Made by a program: the position numbers and the translations under genes. DNA of 5,379 nt from a bacterium (GTDB lineage Bacteria > Patescibacteriota > CPR2 > UBA1875 > JAJYID01), in assembly GCA_021791015.1 (NCBI GenBank), contig JAJYFH010000051.1, forward strand, positions 1 to 5,379. The letters run 5' to 3'. The notes under the pieces are model-generated. The model saw only the letters and a list, made by a program, of their open reading frames with translations. It was not told the origin of the DNA and ran no database searches. Positions 1-5,172 of the stretch are shown here, in pieces (the first letter of the stretch is position 1; each line of letters starts with the position of its first letter).

Positions 1-1111
1 ACATTTTTCTTAAAGCTATGCCGTAAACAAAAAGCACGTTTAGGATTGAGGCGAGCAAGACGAAAAGGCCGACCTTTGATAATAACGGCGAATATGAGAG
101 GTAGTTCTTGCCAATCAATATTCTTATAACCAGCTGCGGTGAGACGAAAAAAACCGCAAGGATTATGCCGCCCAGTATCAGGCTTATAAACAAAGCTTTC
201 TTGAGATTTTTGACATTTTCTTTTGCTTTGCCGGCAATCTTGATGGAAGGAATCAAGACAGCTGAAATTGCAAATGTTGAGAAGAAGATAATCCTTCCGA
301 TGGATGCGATGCCGCTATATAAGCCGGCGTCCGTTTCGGAAAAGAACCTTCTGACTATAATGACATCGCCTGAGTACAGAAGATTTATCGAGAAAAGAGC
401 CAGGAAAATGAGGAAACCATACCACAAATCCCTTTTTAGCCTTTCGTCCTTAAATATCAGCTTGAAATAGTTTTCGCTGAGATGGTCCCGAAGCTTGATG
501 TTTGTCCTGGCGCGATAACTTACGTACACGAGCGAAAGTAGTGTGGCAAAAACCAGGCCGAAAAGGGCTCCGTTTATAGTTATGCCGATATATATAAGCG
601 GCAATGCCAAGATGAGCTTAAAAACAGCCGAGATAAACTGCGCTACAGACATATCGACAAACCGGTTGTTGGCCTGAAGCCAGCCATTTTTGATAGTAAA
701 GGGAACATTTAGAACAAACATCACGGCTAGCGCCAAAAGCACCATCACTGAGCTGAATTTCAGATACGCATCAATATATGTGTTGAAAAGCAAGGCGACA
801 AGAGACAGGCCCGCTACGATAACCAGCGCCGCCCCCTCCAACTCCTTGACGCTTTTTCTGGCGGATTCCTTGTCTTTCGTGTTGGTAAATATGTTTATGG
901 TGATGTAGCCAAAAACATTTAAAATAATAGTCATCTGAAGAACTATAGTAGCTATCACCTGAACTTCGCCAAAGTCTTCCACCGATAAAACGCGGCTCAT
1001 CACCGGGTAGTAGAGATAGTTGACCACGGCAACTATCAAAAGCCCCGAGAAATAAACAAGGCTATTTTTTATAAACGGGTCTTTTTGAGCTTTAGTGATT
1101 AGGTTTTTCAT
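1..1111 (-). CDS. Wzx-type polysaccharide/oligosaccharide flippase, 3' end cut off by the window
   Basis: I translated this by hand from the ATG at 1111-1109. The frame stays open for 370 codons to the window edge, so the C-terminus is missing. The protein is strongly hydrophobic, with about ten likely membrane helices (residues about 17-37, 48-74, 92-112, 119-139, 155-178, 180-199, 229-248, 265-289, 306-328 and 342-365). Charged loops separate them, the longest at about 200-228. The stretch GDVIIVRRFFSETDAGLYSG (248-267) resembles the part of Wzx/MurJ-like (MOP superfamily) transporters just after their middle helices. Family members usually have 12-14 helices and 400-500 residues, so roughly 50-120 residues are probably missing. 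The likely role is flipping a lipid-linked glycan across the cytoplasmic membrane, which fits its place just after the dTDP-rhamnose genes. The start lies four bases after the rmlD stop and has no good Shine-Dalgarno, so translation may depend on coupling to rmlD. The substrate cannot be told from sequence. Confidence 0.88.
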   Translation of the reverse strand, partial: MKNLITKAQKDPFIKNSLVYFSGLLIVAVVNYLYYPVMSRVLSVEDFGEVQVIATIVLQMTIILNVFGYITINIFTNTKDKESARKSVKELEGAALVIVAGLSLVALLFNTYIDAYLKFSSVMVLLALAVMFVLNVPFTIKNGWLQANNRFVDMSVAQFISAVFKLILALPLIYIGITINGALFGLVFATLLSLVYVSYRARTNIKLRDHLSENYFKLIFKDERLKRDLWYGFLIFLALFSINLLYSGDVIIVRRFFSETDAGLYSGIASIGRIIFFSTFAISAVLIPSIKIAGKAKENVKNLKKALFISLILGGIILAVFFVSPQLVIRILIGKNYLSYSPLLSKVGLFVLLASILNVLFVYGIALRKM

Positions 1112-1115
1112 TGGT

Positions 1116-2006
1116 CTATAGAGCCATATATTCTGCCAGGGCTTCTTTCCAATCCCTTAGACTCAAGCCGGCTTTTTTGCTTTTTGAAAGATCGAGAGCA
1201 GAATATGCCGGGCGGGGAGCAATCTTTTTATCTTGATTGCCCTTGAAATATTCTTCTGTCGAGATGCCGGTAACCTTTGTGTCCTTGCCGGAAAGCTCAA
1301 ATATTTCTTTGGCAAAGTCAGCCCAGGAAATGATCTCTCCGTCACCCGTTACATTATAGATTCCCGCCTCTGCGGGAATGACAGCGGAAGGAGCGGGAAC
1401 GACAGGAAGAGGGGGCTGTTTTTTAATGACGTCGCGGATAGCTTTTGCCAAGTCAAGCGCATAAGTCGGCCTGCCAAACTGATCGTTAACGACCTTTATC
1501 CCATCCGTCTTGTCGGCTAGTTTAAGCATGGCGCCGACAAAGTTGTGGCCCTGGCCATATACCCACGAGGTTCTTAAAACATAGGCGCCAACGATGCTTC
1601 GAGCATCCTTTTCGCCTTCAAGCTTCGTTCTCCCATAGGCGCTTTGGGGATTTGGTTTGTCATCCTCTAAATAAGGGGCTCCCTTTGCACCGTCAAATAT
1701 ATAGTCGGTTGAGATGTAAATCATTTTTACCCCTGACTTTTTACACTGCTCTGCCAGAATTTTGGTGCCGAGGTGATTTACCTTGTCGGCAAGCTCGGGG
1801 TTTTCTTCGCAGCCATCTACATTAGTAAGCGCCGCGCCATGAACTAGCCAATCCGGCTTATATTCATTAAAAACTTTCTTAACCTGATCCTTATCTGTGA
1901 TATCCATGGAGTCCGAGTCGGTCAAAAGAATATCTTCATTTTCTAAAACCTCGCTTAGAGCCGTCCCAAGTTGTCCGTATCCGCCTGTTATTAAAATTTT
2001 AGCCAT
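1116..2006 (-). CDS. rmlD: dTDP-4-dehydrorhamnose reductase (RmlD)
   Basis: Last step of dTDP-L-rhamnose synthesis: NAD(P)H-dependent reduction of dTDP-4-keto-L-rhamnose in the cytoplasm. The 296-residue protein is an extended short-chain dehydrogenase. It has the Rossmann glycine motif GGYGQLG (8-14), the catalytic ST pair in STDYIFDG (99-106), the Y124-x3-K128 pair in YGRTK, RTSWVYG (145-151), GRPTYALDLA (178-187) and the C-terminal substrate motif APRPAYSALD (263-272). These are all in family order and the length is normal or slightly long. An unusual Pro/Ala-rich insertion at about residues 198-214 lies between the DLAKAI helix and the IYNVTG strand. It is encoded by a palindromic repeat and a diverged half-copy, and the frame is kept. 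The start overlaps the end of the rmlC-like gene by 8 bases and has GGGAG seven bases upstream. It ends in TAG, four bases before the flippase start. Confidence 0.96.
   Translation of the reverse strand: MAKILITGGYGQLGTALSEVLENEDILLTDSDSMDITDKDQVKKVFNEYKPDWLVHGAALTNVDGCEENPELADKVNHLGTKILAEQCKKSGVKMIYISTDYIFDGAKGAPYLEDDKPNPQSAYGRTKLEGEKDARSIVGAYVLRTSWVYGQGHNFVGAMLKLADKTDGIKVVNDQFGRPTYALDLAKAIRDVIKKQPPLPVVPAPSAVIPAEAGIYNVTGDGEIISWADFAKEIFELSGKDTKVTGISTEEYFKGNQDKKIAPRPAYSALDLSKSKKAGLSLRDWKEALAEYMAL
1359..1382 (-). repeat. Short palindromic repeat inside rmlD
   Basis: ATTCCCGC (1360-1367) and GCGGGAAT (1372-1379) form a perfect 8-base-pair stem around the 4-base loop CTCT. On the minus strand the unit begins GTCATTCCCGC and ends GCGGGAATC. 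From memory, this form is a widespread dispersed bacterial repeat; I could not search for other copies. Here it is read in frame as rmlD residues 209-216 (VIPAEAGI). No T-run follows on either strand, so it is not a terminator. Confidence 0.8.
1372..1405 (-). repeat. Diverged half-copy of the palindromic repeat, 21 bases apart
   Basis: The 13-mer GCGGGAATGACAG (1372-1384) recurs as GCGGGAACGACAG (1393-1405) with one mismatch. The offset of exactly 21 bases keeps the rmlD frame. In protein this gives two adjacent seven-residue units, VVPAPSA (202-208) and VIPAEAG (209-215). The second unit has the intact hairpin and the first has lost its other arm. Either a partial duplication or an older decayed insertion could explain it. 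With only 13 bases matching, chance cannot be fully excluded. Confidence 0.55.
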
Positions 2007-2520
2007 TCTTTGGCTCCCAAACTTCAGGGATCACAACGTCCCATGTAAACTTAAGCTCATCTGTTGGATCATATATTTCTGTTTGAAAATTAACCACGAT
2101 AACCTCAGGACGCGAAAGCGCCTTCCATCCATGCATGATGCCGTTTGGTATTTTTATAAGTCTTGGCTGGCCCATTCCCAAAATAATGGAGTTTACCTTA
2201 CCAAAAGTTGGTGAATCTTTTCGAGTATCCACCAAAACAACCTGAAGCTTGCCCCTTGTAACTGTAAATTGATCAATGTGAATCTCGTGCAAATGCCAAC
2301 ATTTGGTCACGCCGTAATCTGTGGCGCTTTGATAGCAATGCTTCGGCACCATAAAGTTTTCTTTTTCTACCCAAGGTAGGCTCCAAAGTTCAATGACATC
2401 GCCCCGTCCATCAATTATTGACTTCAGATCCTTAACGATTACGCCGTCAATTAGATCTCTTGAAACTTCGAATTTTTGCTTTTTAAGCCACTCTTCAGTT
2501 ACGTGTTCGGTTATTTTCAT
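1999..2520 (-). CDS. rmlC: RmlC-like cupin, probable dTDP-4-dehydrorhamnose 3,5-epimerase of a non-canonical type
   Basis: Expected to epimerise dTDP-4-keto-6-deoxyglucose at C3 and C5, the third step of dTDP-L-rhamnose synthesis. The 173-residue protein has the RmlC landmarks in order: DGRGDVIELW (37-46, compare DxRGxFxE), KCWHLHEIHIDQF (73-85, at the RGLHYQ position), DSPTFGKV (102-109), IPNGIMHGW (124-132, compare IPxGFAHGF) and IYDPTDE (149-155). It is not a typical RmlC. The Arg-Gly-Leu before the first His is Lys-Cys-Trp, the usual Lys a few residues on aligns with D83, and the usual catalytic Tyr aligns with N144. About 25 residues precede the normal family start. The ATG overlaps the rmlB stop as ATGA, with GGAGGT five bases upstream, and no other Met occurs before residue 57, so the start is well supported. 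The role rests mainly on its place between rmlB and rmlD; another sugar-nucleotide epimerase or isomerase remains possible. Confidence 0.85.
   Translation of the reverse strand: MKITEHVTEEWLKKQKFEVSRDLIDGVIVKDLKSIIDGRGDVIELWSLPWVEKENFMVPKHCYQSATDYGVTKCWHLHEIHIDQFTVTRGKLQVVLVDTRKDSPTFGKVNSIILGMGQPRLIKIPNGIMHGWKALSRPEVIVVNFQTEIYDPTDELKFTWDVVIPEVWEPKNG
2014..2018 (-). promoter_or_regulatory. Ribosome binding site for rmlD
   Basis: GGGAG on the minus strand lies seven bases before the rmlD ATG, inside the last codons of the rmlC-like gene. It supports the start at 2006 and the 8-base overlap. Confidence 0.7.
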
Positions 2521-3524
2521 AGTCTACCTCCGTATTGTTTTTCATAATATTTTTTATACTCACCGCTTAAAATGTTTTGGACCCACGCGGCGTTATCGAG
2601 ATTCCATTTAATAGTTTTCTCAATTCCTTCTTCAAAGGTTACTCTCGGCTTCCATCCGAGTTCGTTCTGAATTTTAGAGAAATCAATAGCATATCTTCGG
2701 TCATGGCCCGGCCTGTCTTTGACATGTGTCATCAAGCTCTTTGGTTTACCCAGATTTTCGAGAATAGTTTCGGCCATTTGGATAATGCTTTTCTCGCTGT
2801 CTCCGCCGACACAGTAAGTTTCTTGGGCTTTTCCCTTCTCCAAAACCAGGGCGATAGCCTCGCAGTGGTCGTCAACATATAGCCAATCTCGTATATATTT
2901 GCCATCTCCATAAATTGGCAGTGCTTTATCTTCTCTGGCGTTTGCCACAAAAAGAGGTATCATCTTTTCCGGAAATTGGTATGGGCCATAGTTGTTCGAA
3001 CAGTTGGTAATCGTAAAATCAAGCCCATATGTATCACCATATGCCCGAACCAAAAGATCGGAAGAAGCTTTTGAGGCTGAGTATGGGCTGTGGGGGTCAT
3101 AAGGAGTTTTTTCGTTGAATTTCCCGCCGTTTAAATCAAGGGCCCCGTAAACTTCGTCAGTTGAGACATGGTGAAACCTCTTGATATTGTTTTCCAGCGC
3201 CGCCTGAAGCAAAACTTGAGTGCCAACCACATTGGTGGTCACAAAAACCCCCGGCTCAAGGATTGACCGGTCCACATGCGACTCGGCCGCAAAGTGAACC
3301 ACCATATCGACCTTTTTCATCAGTTCATTCACGAGCTTGGTATCACAAATGTCACCCTGCGCAAATTCATATCTCTTGTCGTCTTCTATGCTTTTTAAAC
3401 TCTCGAGGTTTCCGGCATAAGTAAGTTTATCGAGATTAATAATCTCCCAATCTCGATTTTTCAAGACCCAATGTATAAAGTTTGCACCGATAAAGCCGGC
3501 GCCGCCCGTCACAAGTATTTTCAT
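2517..3524 (-). CDS. rmlB: dTDP-glucose 4,6-dehydratase (RmlB)
   Basis: Second step of dTDP-L-rhamnose synthesis: NAD+-dependent conversion of dTDP-glucose to dTDP-4-keto-6-deoxyglucose. At 335 residues the protein is the usual family length and complete. It shows the Rossmann motif GGAGFIG (7-13), LDKLTYAGNLESL (31-43), HFAAESHVDRS (77-87), the active-site motif STDEVYG (121-127) with T122, D123 and E124, the catalytic Y148 and K152 in YSASK, NNYGPYQFPEKMIPL (177-191), the YGDGKYIRDWLYVDDH segment (205-220) and the C-terminal RPGHDRRYAID (271-281). I see no missing key residue. The start ATG overlaps the rmlA stop by four bases (ATGA), with GGGAG six bases upstream. The stop TGA likewise overlaps the start of the rmlC-like gene. 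Translational coupling through the whole rmlA-B-C-D set is therefore likely. Confidence 0.98.
   Translation of the reverse strand: MKILVTGGAGFIGANFIHWVLKNRDWEIINLDKLTYAGNLESLKSIEDDKRYEFAQGDICDTKLVNELMKKVDMVVHFAAESHVDRSILEPGVFVTTNVVGTQVLLQAALENNIKRFHHVSTDEVYGALDLNGGKFNEKTPYDPHSPYSASKASSDLLVRAYGDTYGLDFTITNCSNNYGPYQFPEKMIPLFVANAREDKALPIYGDGKYIRDWLYVDDHCEAIALVLEKGKAQETYCVGGDSEKSIIQMAETILENLGKPKSLMTHVKDRPGHDRRYAIDFSKIQNELGWKPRVTFEEGIEKTIKWNLDNAAWVQNILSGEYKKYYEKQYGGRL
2526..2531 (-). promoter_or_regulatory. Strong ribosome binding site for the rmlC-like gene
   Basis: GGAGGT on the minus strand lies five bases before the ATG at 2520, within the final Gly-Gly codons of rmlB. It fixes the start of the rmlC-like gene and explains its long N-terminus. 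Confidence 0.8.
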
Positions 3525-4246
3525 TTTTTGCTCCCGGCTTTTGCCTTTGCTTCCATTATATTTCCGGCTCGTAGCAAACTGTCAAAGGTTCCTGCGTCTT
3601 CCCAGATGCCGTCAATGAGATTGACCTGCAGTTCTCCGTTCCTTAAATATATGTTATTCAAATCCGTAATCTCTATTTCCCCCCGATCTGATGGCTTTAA
3701 GTTCTTGGCATACTTTATAACCTTGTTGTCATAGGAATAAATGCCAACGACAGCATAATTGCTCTTTGGCTTTGCCGGCTTTTCTTCGATTGAGAGAGCT
3801 TTGCCGTTTTTGTCAAAGTCAACCACACCGAAACGCTCAGGATCGTGGACTTCTTTCGCAAATACGGCTGCCCCACCCTTAAACGCCTTGATGTGGCCGC
3901 TAAAATCGTGGTCAAAAATGTTGTCGCCAAGAACCAAGGTAACGTTGTCCTTTCCTATAAAGTTTTCACCGACTATGAATGCGTCCGCCAAGCCTCTCGG
4001 CTTGTCTTGGATTTCATAGCTAAACTTGACACCAAAGTCTCTGCCGGAGCCAAGCATATTCATAAAGTTGCCGGCATGTTCCGGCGCAACTATTATTAAA
4101 ATATCCTTTATCCCCGCACCGACCAGAGTCTCAATCGGATAATATATCATCGGCTTGTTGTAAACCGGCAGCAGTTGCTTTGTTATAACCTTTGTAAGCG
4201 GCCTTAATCTTGTGGCCCTTCCCCCTGCAAGTATAATTCCTTTCAT
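3521..4246 (-). CDS. rmlA: Glucose-1-phosphate thymidylyltransferase, short form (RmlA)
   Basis: First step of dTDP-L-rhamnose synthesis: dTTP plus glucose-1-phosphate gives dTDP-glucose and pyrophosphate. From the ATG at 4246 the protein has 241 residues. It carries the nucleotide-binding signature AGGRATRLRPLT (7-18), KQLLPVYNKPMIYYPI (23-38), GLADAF (85-90), LGDNIF (106-111, with metal-binding D108), EEKP (154-157), RGEIEITDLN (188-197) and WEDAGTFDSLLRA (215-227). The frame is open upstream to 4408, but that part is antisense-like sequence within galU and the repeat, so it is excluded. AGGAG lies four bases before 4246 and the protein then begins MKGIILAGG, as the family does. A second in-frame ATG at 4264, overlapping the galU stop, would add six residues and has no clear ribosome site. 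The protein lacks the 40-50 C-terminal residues of the roughly 290-residue enterobacterial enzymes, a known short form, so allosteric control by dTDP-rhamnose may differ. Confidence 0.96.
   Translation of the reverse strand: MKGIILAGGRATRLRPLTKVITKQLLPVYNKPMIYYPIETLVGAGIKDILIIVAPEHAGNFMNMLGSGRDFGVKFSYEIQDKPRGLADAFIVGENFIGKDNVTLVLGDNIFDHDFSGHIKAFKGGAAVFAKEVHDPERFGVVDFDKNGKALSIEEKPAKPKSNYAVVGIYSYDNKVIKYAKNLKPSDRGEIEITDLNNIYLRNGELQVNLIDGIWEDAGTFDSLLRAGNIMEAKAKAGSKK
3531..3535 (-). promoter_or_regulatory. Ribosome binding site for rmlB
   Basis: GGGAG on the minus strand lies six bases before the rmlB ATG, inside the end of rmlA. It supports the ATGA-overlap start at 3524. Confidence 0.7.
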
Positions 4247-4250
4247 TTTT

Positions 4251-4255
4251 CTCCT
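4251..4255 (-). promoter_or_regulatory. Ribosome binding site that decides the rmlA start
   Basis: AGGAG in a purine-rich stretch (AAAAAGGAGAAAAATG on the minus strand) lies in the 14-base gap between galU and rmlA. It favours the start at 4246 over the in-frame ATG at 4264 and over the longer open frame to 4408. Confidence 0.85.
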
Positions 4256-4259
4256 TTTT

Positions 4260-4305
4260 GTCATTCTGGCCTGCCTGCCGGCGAGGCAGGCTTGTCCAGA
4301 ATCAC
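4260..4305 (-). repeat. Palindromic repeat forming the 3' end of galU
   Basis: Two nested stems are visible. The outer one pairs GTCATTCTGG (4260-4269) with CCAGAATCAC (4296-4305), ten pairs with one mismatch. The inner one pairs CCTGCCT (4270-4276) with AGGCAGG (4284-4290) around a GCCGGCG loop, with CTTGT (4291-4295) as a one-sided bulge. From memory, repeats with a CCTGCC/GGCAGG core flanked by TCTGG/CCAGA are common in Parcubacteria-like genomes; I could not search. Apart from its outermost bases, the element is coding: it gives galU residues 290-302 and the TGA stop. On the minus strand it is followed by A-rich sequence, so it is not a minus-strand intrinsic terminator, though the hairpin might affect mRNA stability or the galU/rmlA expression ratio. 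Confidence 0.85.
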
Positions 4306-5169
4306 TTCTTTTAAGTATTTTGTAAACTCTTTGCTTAGCTTTTCGTGTTTTAGCGCGTAATTTACGGTTGCTTTTAAAAATCCGAGTTTGTCGCCTGTAT
4401 CCAGCCACTTGCCTTCCAGTATTTTACCATAAAGCGCTTTGTTGTTTTTTAAAAATATGTCGAGTGCATCGGCCAGCCTGATTTCTCCGGATTTTCCTTC
4501 TTTCATCCCGGCAAGAATATCAAAAATATCCTGGGTAATTATGTATTTGCCGACTGCGGCCAAGTTGGATGGAGCCTCGCTCGGGCTTGGCTTCTCAACC
4601 AGTTGGTTTACTTTGTAGATATTTGTTTCCACTTCCCTGCCATCGATCACACCGAATTTTTTTACTTCATCCTCCGGCACTTTGGCAAGACCGATAATTG
4701 GTTCGTTATATTCTTCAAAAGCTTCTATTAATTGCTTTGAGGCGGGAACCTCGCTGTCATATAGACAGTCGCCAAACATTACAAGAACCGGTTCATTGTT
4801 TAGAAGATGCGCTGCCTGCAATATGGCATGCCCGTCGCCAAGCGGCAAAGGCTGTCTGACATATGAAAATTTGGCAAGTCCCGGAATCTCCTGAACAGCT
4901 TCCAGTAAATCCTTTTTATTTTTTTCGACCAGAGTATCTTCAAGCTCATAGGAAACATCGAAGTGGTCTTCGATAGCTCTTTTGCCGCGGCCGGTGACAA
5001 AGACTATTTCTTCAATGCCGGAAGCCACAGCTTCTTCCACCAGATATTGTATAGCCGGCTTATCGACTATCGGAAGCATTTCTTTTGGCATTGACTTGGT
5101 AGCCGGCAAGAACCTGGTGCCAAAACCGGCTACCGGCATCACTGCTTTTCTAACTTTTTGTGTTTGCAT
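4261..5169 (-). CDS. galU: UTP-glucose-1-phosphate uridylyltransferase (GalU)
   Basis: Makes UDP-glucose and pyrophosphate from UTP and glucose-1-phosphate in the cytoplasm, supplying glucose or galactose units for glycans. The 302-residue protein shows AGFGTRFLPATKSMPKEMLP (14-33), VTGRGKRAIEDHFD (58-71), QPLPLGDGHAI (106-116), FGDCLYD (132-138, with D134 at the metal-binding position), VEKP (191-194), GEIRLADAL (228-236) and DTGDKLGFLKATVNYAL (257-273). These separate GalU from the RmlA encoded just downstream. Length is normal. The last 13 residues (ILDKPASPAGRPE) and the stop come from a palindromic repeat and are unlikely to be part of the ancestral fold. The ATG is three bases after the upstream jag stop. 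No convincing Shine-Dalgarno is present, so coupling to jag translation is plausible. Next to rmlA, it uses the same substrate, glucose-1-phosphate, for a second nucleotide-sugar branch. Confidence 0.96.
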   Translation of the reverse strand: MQTQKVRKAVMPVAGFGTRFLPATKSMPKEMLPIVDKPAIQYLVEEAVASGIEEIVFVTGRGKRAIEDHFDVSYELEDTLVEKNKKDLLEAVQEIPGLAKFSYVRQPLPLGDGHAILQAAHLLNNEPVLVMFGDCLYDSEVPASKQLIEAFEEYNEPIIGLAKVPEDEVKKFGVIDGREVETNIYKVNQLVEKPSPSEAPSNLAAVGKYIITQDIFDILAGMKEGKSGEIRLADALDIFLKNNKALYGKILEGKWLDTGDKLGFLKATVNYALKHEKLSKEFTKYLKEVILDKPASPAGRPE

Positions 5170-5172
5170 ATA

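Noticed and set aside
108..470. Plus-strand open frame of 120 codons
   Set aside because: It lies opposite the flippase gene, whose minus-strand translation gives clear membrane helices and a flippase-like motif. The plus-strand product has no recognisable features.
690..908. Plus-strand open frame of 72 codons
   Set aside because: It is a shadow of the flippase gene; the hydrophobic look of its end mirrors membrane-helix codons on the other strand.
1233..1520. Plus-strand open frame of 95 codons
   Set aside because: It is antisense to rmlD. Its only notable part (DSRLCGND, SGND) is the palindromic repeat and half-copy read on the other strand.
4260..4305. Rho-independent terminator between galU and rmlA
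   Set aside because: The hairpin is strong, but on the minus strand it is followed by A-rich sequence rather than a T-run, and on the plus strand only a weak, broken T-run follows and no plus-strand gene exists.
4247..4408. Longer open frame upstream of rmlA adding 54 residues
   Set aside because: It overlaps galU and the palindromic repeat, its translation is basic and low in complexity, and the family start MKGIILAGG with AGGAG before it is at 4246.
4760..4775. Cys after the metal-binding Asp in GalU (FGDC) as a sign of lost activity
   Set aside because: The conserved Asp D134 is present, and the residue after it varies among GalU proteins, so this is not good evidence of inactivity.
5050..5145. 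Cluster of CCGGC motifs near the galU start, considered as a binding-site array
   Set aside because: The spacing is irregular and the motifs fall in conserved codons of the GalU N-terminus (Pro-Ala, Ala-Gly); the same GCCGGC usage occurs throughout the window's genes.
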